Assembly (NCBI GenBank): GCA_032622095.1
Contig: CP136062.1
Span: forward strand, 55,037,849-55,101,848
Direction of reading: 5' to 3'
Origin: Siphonodentalium dalli
Lineage: Eukaryota; Mollusca; Scaphopoda; Gadilida; Siphonodentaliidae
DNA length: 64,000 nt
The position numbers were made by a program, and so were the translations under genes. The notes beneath the pieces were generated by a model. That model saw only the letters and a program-made list of their open reading frames with translations. It had not been told where the DNA came from and did no database searches. Of the stretch, positions 11,616-20,174 are shown piece by piece. Every line of letters begins with the position of its first letter. Positions within the stretch are counted from its first letter, which is position 1.

Positions 11616-11949
11616 GATGACATGTTAGGTGATAAAGATGAAGAAAACATTATGTTGTGGTTTACAAGAAAAGGACATCACAGAAATGCATCTGTTATTT
11701 ACATAACCCAAAACATGTTCAGAAATCTAAAGCGAGTAGAACTTTGAGTTTGAATACACATTACATGGTACTATTTCAAAGTGTGCGTGATAAAGGTCAA
11801 ATAAAATTGTTGCCTCTCAAATGCAAATATCTCATTTAATGCAAGCATATGATGATGCAACTTCAACCGATCATGGTTATTTACTACTCGATGTTCACCC
11901 AAAAATTGATAAATCGTTGAGACTTAGAACTGATATTTTCCATCGCTAG
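11616..11949 (+). pseudogene. Polinton packaging ATPase, C-terminal fragment
   Basis: This is the tail of the FtsK/HerA-type (A32-like) ATPase that in Polintons is thought to drive DNA packaging. The fragment begins at a DDM motif that fits the end of the Walker B strand, then reads FTRKGHHRNASVIYITQNMF, a block typical of this family, then SLNTHYMVLFQ, and ends near 11949 with GYLLLDVHPK and RLRTDIFHR. These pieces lie in three frames (start frame, +2, +1), so there are frameshifts near 11725 and 11835. The Walker A half is absent: upstream is the 355-bp repeat array. It is a broken remnant followed 83 bases later by the next Polinton gene. The call rests on motif order recalled for the family, not on a search. 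Confidence 0.7.
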
Positions 11950-12032
11950 CTCACAAATGACGATCGAGGTGCGGTAATATATTCATCGGTATAAAGATAA
12001 GTGTATCAACATAATATTTTCATTTTCCAATC

Positions 12033-12599
12033 ATGGAGTCGCATGAAGCAGTCTTGAGTGTATTTTCAACTATCGCTCAATTAATTCTTGATAATCGTTT
12101 CAAACTTCCAAAACAGACCAAAACATTTTTACAAAAACACAAAAAAGAGCTGAAGAAAATAGCTGACAGTAGAACCCACATCAATTCGAAAAAGAAAATT
12201 ATTTTAAAAACTGGTGGAGGTGGATTTCTCGGTGGAGTTTTGATCAGAAGTCTTCTCAGACAGAAAGAAAACATAATTACATAGATAGTTAGTCCAAATG
12301 GAGTAAATGCTACTAGAGTAAATTCTACAATTGCACAGCGAGCTAGTCCAGTTAGAGTAAATTCTACAATTGCACAGCGAGCTACTCCAGCTAGAGTAAA
12401 TTCTACTGGATTAAATTCTACATTTGCTAGATTTCAACCACTCAACGATAATGGTCCGCAACCAATTCCTTCAGTTCAAGAAGCAGAACATTACCCGTTG
12501 GTTCAACGATACTCAAAAATTATGAATCTTTCAGAACCATCAAAATTAGCTATGATGGCATTTGATAGTAATTTTAATAAACGTAAAAGTAAAAAGTAA
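12033..12599 (+). pseudogene. Conserved Polinton protein with glycine-rich FLGG motif, one in-frame stop
   Basis: The frame opens at 12033 and meets a TAG at 12282-12284, then continues open to TAA at 12597-12599, for about 188 residues in all. The first part has helices rich in K and L and then KIILKTGGGGFLGG, a basic stretch plus glycine/hydrophobic motif seen in a small conserved Polinton protein of unknown function; a membrane-active or capsid-associated role is conceivable but not shown. The second part holds two copies of a RVNSTIAQRA repeat and ends in a basic tail NKRKSKK. The lack of other lesions makes the single stop notable. The next gene starts 36 bases downstream. Confidence 0.6.
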
Positions 12600-12635
12600 T
12601 TCAGTCATTTGACATTAAACTGTTGAAGAGTAAAG

Positions 12636-12884
12636 ATGGCGAAAAAAACTCCACTGATTAAAAAATATGGTAGTTTTGTAATGGCTATAAATCAAGCACC
12701 AACTCATTTTCGAAAAAAAATGATAAAAGATGCCCCAAAGAAAGTGATTGATTGCATGTCAGAATGCTGTAAAAATATTTTTAAAGGCAATGTAAAATTA
12801 ACTAACGAACATGGACAATTAACATATGGTGAAAAAGTTATTAGAGGATCAAATATTGTTGATCTCCTCAATGATATTGTATGA
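12636..12884 (+). CDS. Small conserved Polinton protein (KGNV motif)
   Basis: An 82-residue basic protein beginning MAKKTPLIKKYG. The stretch around residues 29-55 (KDAPKKVIDCMSECCKNIFK then GNVKL) is characteristic of a small protein common in Polintons, usually located between the ATPase and integrase. The product just upstream resembles the later part of the same family, so the two may be paralogues or halves of an ancestral protein. Function is unknown. Its end overlaps the start of the next frame at 12871, typical of compact Polinton coding. It could be slightly truncated. Confidence 0.6.
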   Translation: MAKKTPLIKKYGSFVMAINQAPTHFRKKMIKDAPKKVIDCMSECCKNIFKGNVKLTNEHGQLTYGEKVIRGSNIVDLLNDIV

Positions 12885-13177
12885 CAAAGGTTTCGAACCA
12901 ACAGGTTTGGAAACCTTTTCACAAGGATTGGGCGAACTTAATGTACCTCAAGATTTTGTAGGGAACAGAAACCGTTGGCTTTGGATTAAAAAACTTTGAA
13001 AGATGATTCAGATGATGATTTTGAAACTCCGGTACAAAGCATAAACAAAAACGATTTGATTCTCATCGATTCACACCAGTGACGGGTATAAAAGCAAGAC
13101 ATTCAAACACTAAAATAGCAGATAGGTTGACACCAACGGGTATTAAAAACAGAAAAACACAATGGGATCCATACTAG
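12871..13177 (+). pseudogene. Small Polinton protein with NVP motif, frameshifted
   Basis: From ATG 12871 the frame reads a stretch ending LGELNVPQDFVGN, a motif I associate with a short protein next to the Polinton integrase, and stops at 12997-12999. An acidic DDSDDDFETP run follows in another frame. A third frame carries RFTPVTGIK and RLTPTGIKNRK, two copies of one short motif, and ends at a TAG at 13175-13177. At least two frameshifts separate these pieces. The function of the family is unknown. It overlaps the integrase start at 13162. Confidence 0.5.
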
Positions 13178-14250
13178 ATGAACAGTTATCTAAAAAAAAT
13201 TATAATCCAAAGAAAGTTGGAAGTTATGGCGGTGTAAAGAAGCTTTTTGGTGAAGCGAAAAAGCAAAATAAAAAAAATAAAACTCATAGATGTGAAGAAA
13301 TGGTTGCAAGGCCAGTCGACATATACTTTACACAAACCAATAATTCGAATATTCCAACGTAGAAAGACTGTTGTAGCTGGAATTGATATTCAATGGCAGG
13401 CAGATTTAGCTGATCTTCAGAATTTGAAAAAATATAATGATAATTACAGGTATCTGGTGTGTGTGCTAGACGTTTTTTCAAAATTTGCCTGGGTACTGCC
13501 AATCCACGATAAATATGGACAAACTTTGATTGAATCATTCAGGAAAATTTTGAAATCTTCAAAACGTAAACCAAAATCGTTTCAAGCTGATAAAGGTTCT
13601 AAATTCAAAAATGAAAAGTTTTTTGAAATTTCTGCGATCAGAAAGCATTCATTTCTTCACAACTGAGAATCCAGAGACTAAAGCAAGTATTGTTGAGCGA
13701 TTTCAAAGAACTTTAAAAACTCGTATGTGGAAGTATTTCACACACAATAAAACTTCAAGATATATTGATGTTTTACAACCCCTAGTCGATTCTTACAATA
13801 ATAGTTATCACCGTAGCATAAAATCGAAACCGTCGGAAGTTACTTTGAAAACTGAAGCTGAAATTTACAAAAATCTATATGGAACAGGAAATAAAAAAGT
13901 TAAATCTACACTGAAAGTGGGTGACTTGGTTCGTATCAACAAAACCAAAAGAACATTTTGAAAAGGGTTATTTACCAAACAGGACTTGTGCAACTTTCAA
14001 AGTTGATAAAATTTGTAAAACTAATCTAATCACATACAAAGTTTCTGATCTTGATGGTGAAGAGATTGATGGATCATTCTACAAACATGAAATCCAACAT
14101 ATAAAAGACAGTAAGGTGTATGAAATAGAATCAGTTATTGATAAACGAACGAGGAGAGTGGGTGGTAAAACAGTAAAAGAAATTAAAGTTCATTGGCTTG
14201 GATACCCAAAAAAGTTTGACAGTTGGATCCCAGCTTCAAATTTAGTATAA
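13162..14250 (+). pseudogene. Polinton integrase (RVE family) with C-terminal chromodomain
   Basis: A retroviral-type DDE integrase that in intact elements inserts the linear Polinton DNA into the host chromosome. The N-terminal helical part starts at MGSILDEQL. The catalytic core follows: first Asp in WQADLADLQ (about 13403), second Asp in FQADKGSKF (about 13589) and Glu in ASIVERFQR (about 13695), a D-D35-E spacing. A chromodomain closes the protein from about 14116 (HWLGYPKKFDSWIPASNLV) and may steer it to modified histones. Three frameshifts, near 13275, 13645 and 13958, break the frame; two are at or near A runs, so some could be sequence errors. If they are real the gene is dead, although all catalytic residues remain encoded. 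Confidence 0.9.
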
Positions 14251-14256
14251 AACATC

Positions 14257-14506
14257 ATGTCGCAAAATCATTCAGATTCAATTAATCTCGATGAATCATC
14301 ACAATTTCAGTTCTGTGGTGAAAAAAAGTTGCTAAGAACCAAGTCACCTACTTCACACATATAATTATTATTTTTATCATAAAAATTACATCTGTTGTAC
14401 ACATCAGTATCCAGAGTGCAAACAAAGAATTGTGGCTTATTCTTCTAAGTCGCTCTCTGTGTTATATTCTACCAACACCTGGACTGAAATTATTGAAAAA
14501 TACTGA
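14257..14506 (+). pseudogene. Possible small zinc-finger ORF between integrase and capsid genes
   Basis: A 35-codon frame starts at ATG 14257, seven bases after the integrase stop. From about 14359 another frame encodes a Tyr-rich lead into YICCTHQYPECKQRIVA and continues open to TGA at 14504-14506. The spacing of Cys, His and Tyr recalls FLYWCH/BED-type fingers, but the motif is incomplete. I infer one ancestral small ORF with a frameshift near 14355. It could equally be chance open sequence in AT-rich DNA. Confidence 0.3.
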
Positions 14507-14512
14507 GAAAAA

Positions 14513-15364
14513 ATGAATTCATTCTACATAACTCCCATGAGTGATAGTTCAATGTTACTTTACCCAGCCAACTCTCAATGTTGTTTCACAGTGAAATTAC
14601 AAAAAAAACATACGTATTGATAAAGAGCTTTGGGAAGTTGCAATTGTTGAACTAATTGTACCATTAGAAACATACAACATTATTGGAGATGCTTGCATAA
14701 TAAAAAATAAAAACTTCTGTTCCAAGAATTTTACAATACCTGCACAAGTTACCAATAAGTGATGTAGTAATTTTCAAAACCAGAAAATGGTATAGAATTA
14801 AAAATACCAGCAGGAGCATATTCTGGTGCAGCACATTTGACAGATACAATTCAAGGTGTAATTGATAGTACAGTAAGCAGATTGATTCCAGAACTGGAAT
14901 TTAAATTCGGATATTCCAAAGTACAACAACGAGTTAAAATTTCAACCAATAGCTATACCAAAGTAGGTCTTGTACTCCCCATAGCTCTTTTGGATAAACT
15001 TGGTTACAGAACAGAATCAGAGAGTGTTACATTTGCTACTCCTTCGATAACATTTCCATATGGAGTTGATTTAAATGCGGAGCATAATCAATTGTTTGTT
15101 TATTCTGACATTGCTGATTATACAATTGTTAGTGATGTTGAGGCACCGATATTATGAGTGACATCATTCGAGAGTAAAAGAATACATGATGGTCAACATA
15201 TTAATCATGAATTCCAAAACTTACATTATGTACCAGTATCAAAGTCTAACTTTGATACCATAAATGTGTATATATCTGGTGATACTGGCGAACCAATTCA
15301 GTTTGTTGGTGGAAAGTCTATGGTAAAGTTGCATTTCCGACGCCGATGTAATTTGTATTTATGA
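14513..15364 (+). pseudogene. Polinton minor capsid protein (penton-like, PX)
   Basis: Homologue of the minor capsid (penton base-like jelly-roll) protein that would occupy capsid vertices. The start at 14513 reads MNSFYITPMSDSSMLLYPAN, the usual N-terminus type for this family. A second frame from about 14610 carries KELWEVAIVELIVP. From about 14780 a third carries the remaining sheet strands, with YSDIADY and later the block HYVPVSKSNFDTINVYI and DTGEPIQF near the C-terminus. Breaks: a frameshift near 14605 at an A run, a shift near 14760, and an in-frame TGA at 15155-15157. The final stop overlaps the start of the next gene (ATGATGA at 15361). No functional product is expected. Confidence 0.75.
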
Positions 15365-15738
15365 TGATCCCCGTGTATAGAGGCAGTGTGGAAATGGAAT
15401 TGGTTCACTATTCAAAAATCTGCAATGAGAACAGTAGTACCGTTTCTAAAAGCTATTGGTCAGATTGCTAAACAACAAGTATTCAAGCATGGATTTCGAA
15501 GCTGCAGTCGAAGATAACATTCATCGTGGTAAAAGTCCGAACGAAGTATTTTTGAAACAAGGTAAAGAAGCATTGAAATCTTTTGGAAGGGAAACAATAA
15601 AGAAAATATCAACACCAAAACGCATAAATAGATCATCGCGGTCTTGAAAAAAATCATTCTTCTCGCAAACGAGTTAGAACTAAGTCCATTAAAACACCTG
15701 TAAAGAAATCAAAACGATCTCTAGATATATTTGATTAA
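15361..15738 (+). pseudogene. Small basic Polinton protein, frameshifted
   Basis: A short gene between the minor and major capsid genes. It opens at ATGATG (15361) with a YRGS start. One frame then gives GNGIGSLFKN, another MRTVVPFLKAIGQIAK, and a third EDNIHRGKSPNEVFLKQGKE and a basic Ser/Arg-rich stretch. The last frame ends SLDIFD at 15738. Polintons often have a small, basic, Gly/Leu-rich protein at this place, possibly capsid- or DNA-associated. At least three frame changes are needed, so it is broken. The call rests on position, composition and the typical start and end. Confidence 0.5.
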
Positions 15739-15740
15739 TC

Positions 15741-17042
15741 ATGATGATGCAAAATGGATCATGCGAATGCAGCAAGTCCGAGTTAGATGCTTTTGATGTT
15801 CCACCAACAATGACAACGATGTTGGAATCACAATGGATAGAACATCACCCGATTAGCTCTTTGAATAATTCGCACCGATATAATTTGTAATTCCGCCTCA
15901 AACTGAAAAATGGACAGATGTGAATCAATCATATTTGTACCTGAAAATTCAAAATCACAAAAGCAGATGGAACAAACTTGGTTGATGGTACTGATGAAAT
16001 TGCGCCTATTAACAACCTTTTCCATAGCATGTTCAGTAGTATCGATATTTACCTAAATAACAAACTTGTAATGTCGAACGGAGATACCTATCCTTATCGA
16101 GCCTACATGGAAAATCTCTTGGCTTATTCTGGTGAATGTAAAGAAAATCAACTTGCCGCACTAGAAATGTGGTATCCAGATACCGCTAAACAGTCCACCG
16201 ACAATACTAAAGCTGGTCATAATGATGGATTGAAATCTCGCCAAGCAATCATAGCAGTTAGTAAAAGGGTAGAATTGTGTGGTCGTTTACACACATATAT
16301 ATTTCTACAAGAGAAATACTTACCAAATGGAATTGAGATAAGAATTCGTCTCAATATAGCGAATCCAAAATTCTCTTTAATTGGTCAAGACGACGGAAAC
16401 ATAGTGTTTGAAACGGAAGTTTTCAATGTTCGTACTATTACGCTGATGCCAGTGGTAGCAAATAACTTGAACCAAACAATAATACAGAAAAATATGAAAA
16501 TACCGATTAGAAGAGTTGAAGTGAAAACATTCACTATTGGTGCAGGGCTTAGATAAAAAATTGAAGATCACCTTTTTCAAGGACAATTGCCAAAGAGACT
16601 TTTCATAGGCTTGGTACATGCATCAAACAAAGATATGAATGGCGATATTGAAACGAACCCATTCCATTTCCAACACTTCAATCTGAAAAAGCTTGAAGTT
16701 AGTCAGGACGGTCATACCATTCATACCGACCATTAGAATAAAACTTTCCGTCAGAACAATGCCTAAGATCTTATTTATCACTGTATTAGTCTTCGGGTAT
16801 GTTTGGACAAAACAAGTCCTTCGGTTCGAATCTCGAAAAATACATGAATGGTTATTGTTTCTGTGATTACGACCTGACCAAGGAGCAGAGGAAGGACATT
16901 TGCATCATATATAAACCGGTAACATAAGGTTAGAGCTTCGGTTTGCTGTAGCTCTAGTTTCAGTGATCAACGTGATATCTATGCTGAGTTCGATAACCAA
17001 ATTGAAATCAACAGTTTGCGAGAAATAATAACAGATTATTAA
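15741..17042 (+). pseudogene. Polinton major capsid protein (double jelly-roll, PY)
   Basis: This matches the family often annotated in invertebrates as F54H12.2-like, now recognised as the Polinton double-jelly-roll major capsid protein. Recognisable blocks are SKSELDAFDVPPT near the start, NNLFHSMFSSIDIYLNNKLV (about 16008), YPYRAYMENLLAYSGE (about 16090), WYPDTA (about 16171), then QLPKRLFIGLVHASNKDM (about 16588) and a C-terminus with YAEFDNQIEIN. Lesions: a frameshift near 15870, TAA at 15881, a return to the first frame near 15953, an in-frame TAA at 16554-16556, TAG at 16734, TAA at 16739 and another stop near 16785, and a final shift near 16958. The longest intact run is 192 codons. 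It begins within a few bases of the previous gene's stop and ends 4 bases before the next start. Confidence 0.88.
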
Positions 17043-17046
17043 AAGC

Positions 17047-17460
17047 ATGGATGGATTGCATTTGGAGGAAAAATTGAGACTGCAAGTTGGAGGACTCGAT
17101 TTCATTCCATATTGTGTTCCTACCCTTGACAAAGTTAGGAAAACTTTCGAGAAATGTTTCGTTCATGAAATTCAAAATCAAATTTCAAAAGAAGTGACAC
17201 TCAATTGTGAAGGATGTAAAATAGATCATCCGAGTCAGACACGACATTTACTTTGTCTTTGGACACCACCTATACAATGGGCAGATATGTTCATTGATAT
17301 AGCACTACTTAAATTGAACATCTACCGAGTTATGGAACAATGGTATCCAGAAATAGAATCATTTACACCACAAGAGAAATTTGAGGCATTCAAACTTTGG
17401 AAAGATATAAAGGAAGTTGTTCATGCAAACTATAACCAATTTAATTCGGTTTTCTGTTGA
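17047..17460 (+). CDS. Conserved Polinton Cys/His protein, apparently intact
   Basis: A 137-residue protein starting 4 bases after the major capsid stop. Residues 57-74 read CEGCKIDHPSQTRHLLC, a compact Cys-x2-Cys and His cluster that could bind zinc. The remainder is mixed helical with WTPPIQWADMF and two further tryptophans. Small proteins with a CxGCxxxHPSQ..H block are common next to Polinton capsid genes; their role is not established. Unlike its neighbours it has no frameshift or stop. The protease follows after 36 bases. Confidence 0.7.
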   Translation: MDGLHLEEKLRLQVGGLDFIPYCVPTLDKVRKTFEKCFVHEIQNQISKEVTLNCEGCKIDHPSQTRHLLCLWTPPIQWADMFIDIALLKLNIYRVMEQWYPEIESFTPQEKFEAFKLWKDIKEVVHANYNQFNSVFC

Positions 17461-17496
17461 CTTGTGGTGTGAAAAAGTAAAAAAAATACTACGAAG

Positions 17497-18018
17497 ATGA
17501 ATACTAGCGAACTTCAGCATATACTAGACAAATCATCCTACCTCTGTTCATTGTATGGTGTGGTGTGTGCAAAAGATCAGTTACCATGCGATAAACCTCA
17601 TCATGTAAAAGCATACATAGTAAATACACACACGTCAGAAATACCAGGAGAACACTGGGTTGCAATTTTCTTCAATGGAAACATTGCAACATATTTCGAT
17701 TCGTTTGGGATACCAGTTATTGATAAATATATCATATCATTTATTCAAAGAAATTCGATCGAATGTAAAATAAATGGTGGGCGGTTTCAACATCACGGTA
17801 CAAACGTGTGCGGTATCTATTGCATATTTGCTTTACATTTCTTGAAAAGCGGATATGGTATAAAAGTATTAGTTGAAGTGAATTTTGATGGTGACTACTT
17901 CAAAAATGATAGAAAAGTATTTGATTGGTTTCATAGAAACTATGAGCTTACGAAAAGAATCAGAAACATTACCAAAAACATGTATTTCACAAAGACTTAC
18001 TGTGAATTTCATTATTGA
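17497..18018 (+). CDS. Adenovirus-type maturation cysteine protease, intact
   Basis: A 173-residue peptidase of the adenain/Ulp1-like fold (C5/C48 type) that in related viruses cleaves capsid precursors during maturation. The catalytic series is visible and in order: His53 in GEHWVAIFF, Asp68 in YFDSFG, Gln98 in RFQHHG and Cys105 in TNVCGIYC. Length is close to the family norm of about 170-205 residues. It is the last gene of the Polinton block, on the same strand as the rest, and no lesion is visible; with its 3' neighbour sequence AT-rich, an AATAAAA at about 18222 could serve as a polyadenylation signal. Intactness next to broken genes may be chance for a short gene. Confidence 0.9.
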   Translation: MNTSELQHILDKSSYLCSLYGVVCAKDQLPCDKPHHVKAYIVNTHTSEIPGEHWVAIFFNGNIATYFDSFGIPVIDKYIISFIQRNSIECKINGGRFQHHGTNVCGIYCIFALHFLKSGYGIKVLVEVNFDGDYFKNDRKVFDWFHRNYELTKRIRNITKNMYFTKTYCEFHY

Positions 18019-18318
18019 TGAAATGTGTTCATTGCCAATTATTTAAATATGTTAAAATCATAATCAATTGTAAATATGTTGATTGTTAATTATTGATGAA
18101 ATGTATTACCAAATGTAAAATATATTCATTGCATTAACAATTATTGATTGTAAATATGATAAATTCATGATCAGTTGTAAATATGTTGATTCTTAATTCA
18201 AACATAAAAGTTATGTTGTTGAAAATAAAAAACAGTGTCTGTTTTAATGATCGTCTTCGGCAATGTCGATTAAGATCTTAATTCACCAACAAAAAAACAA
18301 ACAAAAACACATTTGAAT
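18019..18318. other. AT-rich Polinton 3' region with short internal repeats
   Basis: Blocks of TTGTAAATATGTTGATT and TTATTGATGAAATGT recur two or three times between 18020 and 18200. No gene is visible. The stretch ends at the next MITE. Confidence 0.5.
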
Positions 18319-18870
18319 CAGGGGGGGGGGGGGTCGGAATTTTTTTGTAGGCACTTATGGCATTTTTTCCCTTTCGATAATTTTTTGTACCCACCCACCC
18401 CCACCGCCAAATTTTTTTCCGTTTTCGGCAGTTTTTCCCGACCATTTTTTGACACCCACCCCCCCCCTTTTAACACTAAAACAGAGATTTGCGGGGGGAA
18501 ATTCACTGTAAACAGCTGTATATGAATTTCTGTGCATACTATTTATCATGGATGTTAACATGGACATGTAAATAGGAATGAGTCATTTTGAGGTCATTCG
18601 GCCAAAAACACATGGCTGCCAGCGGCCATCTTGGATTTCAAAATTTGCAACAAAATACAACACGATAACTGCCTGCAGTCAGTTTACAGTTGGAATTACA
18701 TTATTTCTCTCATTCAAAGTGGGTTTGAAGCCCAACTCATTGCCAAAACACTAAAAAACAAGCAGGAATTTTGTTTTTTAGTTGCGGAAAAAATTGCTTG
18801 TTGGTGGCTTTGACCACCCACCCACCCCGGCATACGTGCCGGAATTTTTTTTCACCCCCCCCCCCCCCTG
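18319..18870. mobile_element. 552-bp MITE with CAGGGGG ends (hAT-like), 7-bp duplication
   Basis: It starts CAGGGGGGG and ends CCCCCCCTG, with G- or C-homopolymer termini next to a TCGGAATTTTTTT or GGAATTTTTTTT block. TTTGAAT flanks it at 18312-18318 and 18871-18877. CAGGG-type ends suggest hAT, which normally makes 8-bp duplications; the extra base may be mutated. Its centre (about 18535-18650) holds a copy of the 160-bp repeat seen at 3776-4440. Short ORFs here are homopolymer-related. Confidence 0.6.
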
Positions 18871-18877
18871 TTTGAAT

Positions 18878-19457
18878 TGACATTCGGGGAAAATTGGTAA
18901 AAAAAACCACAATGACGTCGTCAACGACGCCCGCGCGTTTTAAATATAACGGAATACGCTGCTACTGATCTTGGATCTTATGTGACAGTCATCCGTGTAT
19001 CGGCCCCGAGTGACATAGTGGTGTGGAAGACCTTTCCTGGGCAGTGTATGGCACCGGTGAAAAGTTCTTTGAACTTTTCACTCTTGTCTGTACAGCGTGG
19101 GCTTTCAACACTACACTGTTCAACTGATACAAGATAGAACACATCGAATGGCTTGGCACAACATATCTGTTGCTCACGATAGCGGCAACGCTTCTATAGA
19201 GAAAAGCTCAAATTTTGGAGAGAGAAAAAGAAATACACATTAGACATATCCCCATTGAAGGATGTGAGTGTACCGAAAGGTATATTTCCTTCTCTCATCG
19301 AGGGTACGCTTGTGTTTCGGGAGTTGGATCAAGAGGATGGATTTGAGTTCATAAAGACCCCTTATCCACTTTCCATGTTATCTGACATAAAACGGCCCTT
19401 TTCATGGCCACCCAAAACCTGCTATAAGATGACTCACACATGCACATTTCACAGCGT
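18878..19457. other. Polinton right arm, no gene seen
   Basis: Non-repetitive mixed sequence including a short inverted pair around 19060-19090 (AGTTCTTTGAACTTTTCACT). The 87-residue ORF at 19255 runs into the TIR and has no features I recognise. Confidence 0.45.
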
Positions 19458-20111
19458 TAGCGTCTTCAATTTTATTCGAAGACTTTCGCTTTTGTTAAAA
19501 AATGCACTGGTAAAGTAGCACAATTTACTAATGCTTCGATTTGTTCACGGTATTATTCTAAGTCCAGTGTGTCCAGCGATGGGGAACGCCCTTCGCTTAC
19601 CACACTGCCATTAGAATCCGAGAAAAATCGAAGCATTAGTAAATTATGCTCTTTTCTGTCAAAAAACCCATTCGAAGCGCTCACCTTACTCTTTGGAATC
19701 TAACACAACCTCTGGACCGACCCTGTGCGGCCACTCTGGCCCACCCCTCGCTGTCTGCCACTCTGGCCCATGGGCCAGAGTGGCAGACCCAGGTTCTTGG
19801 ACCTGGCACTCTGGCCCACCCCCTCGCTCGGGGCCACTCTGACCCCATGCCAGAGTGCCAGGTCTCATGGGCCAGAAATTTGCTGGGGCGGTCACTCTGG
19901 CCCACCCCCTCGCTGTCTGCCACTCTGGCCCATAAAATTTCTGGGTCTGCCACTCTGGCCCAAGGGGCCAGAGTGGCAGACCCACGTTCTAGGACCTGAC
20001 ACTCTGGCCCATCCCACTCTGGGTCTGCCACTCTGGCCCTGGGCCAGAGGGCAGACCCAGAGTGGGGTGGGCCAGAGTGTCAGACAGCGAGGGTGTGGGC
20101 CAAAGTGGCCG
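19458..20111 (-). repeat. Right Polinton TIR, uninterrupted
   Basis: Reverse complement of 10541-10652 followed by 2861-3350. It runs from CGTCTTCAATTTTATTCG through the ATTCTAAGTCCAGTGTGTCC junction into the unique block ending near 19730. It continues as an array of CCACTCTGGCCC, CCCTCGCTGTCTG and inverse copies up to about 20111. This copy shows what the left TIR looked like before the 7.2-kb insertion. ORFs on both strands are by-products of the array. Confidence 0.85.
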
Positions 20112-20174
20112 CCAATACTACTGTCAGTGTGGTGAGGAGGGGGATCTTTTGAAACTGGAATAGTTCCTTCGGAA

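Larger units (their letters stand above)
2861..20111 (+). mobile_element. Degenerate Polinton/Maverick, interrupted by a 7.2-kb insertion
   Basis: The gene block at 11.6-18.0 kb (ATPase fragment, integrase, minor and major capsid proteins, adenovirus-type protease) is the set that defines Polintons. It is bounded by long inverted repeats: 2861-3350 continued at 10541-10652 on the left, and 19458-20111 on the right. Without the insertion at 3351-10540 the element is about 10 kb, well short of the usual 15-20 kb. The shortfall fits loss of the DNA polymerase B gene and the front of the ATPase. I could not find a clean 6-bp target duplication at the outer ends, so the exact borders may be off by tens of bases. 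Confidence 0.85.

Noticed and set aside
16810-16835. GGTTCGAATCTC resembling a tRNA/SINE B box
   Set aside because: It lies within the major capsid pseudogene reading frame and no A box or cloverleaf surrounds it.
3190-20111. Alternative reading: the Polinton inserted into one TIR of a larger element with 3190-3660 as the empty site
   Set aside because: It gives no clean target duplication, whereas insertion of 3351-10533 into the Polinton TIR gives perfect inverted ends and a 7-bp duplication.
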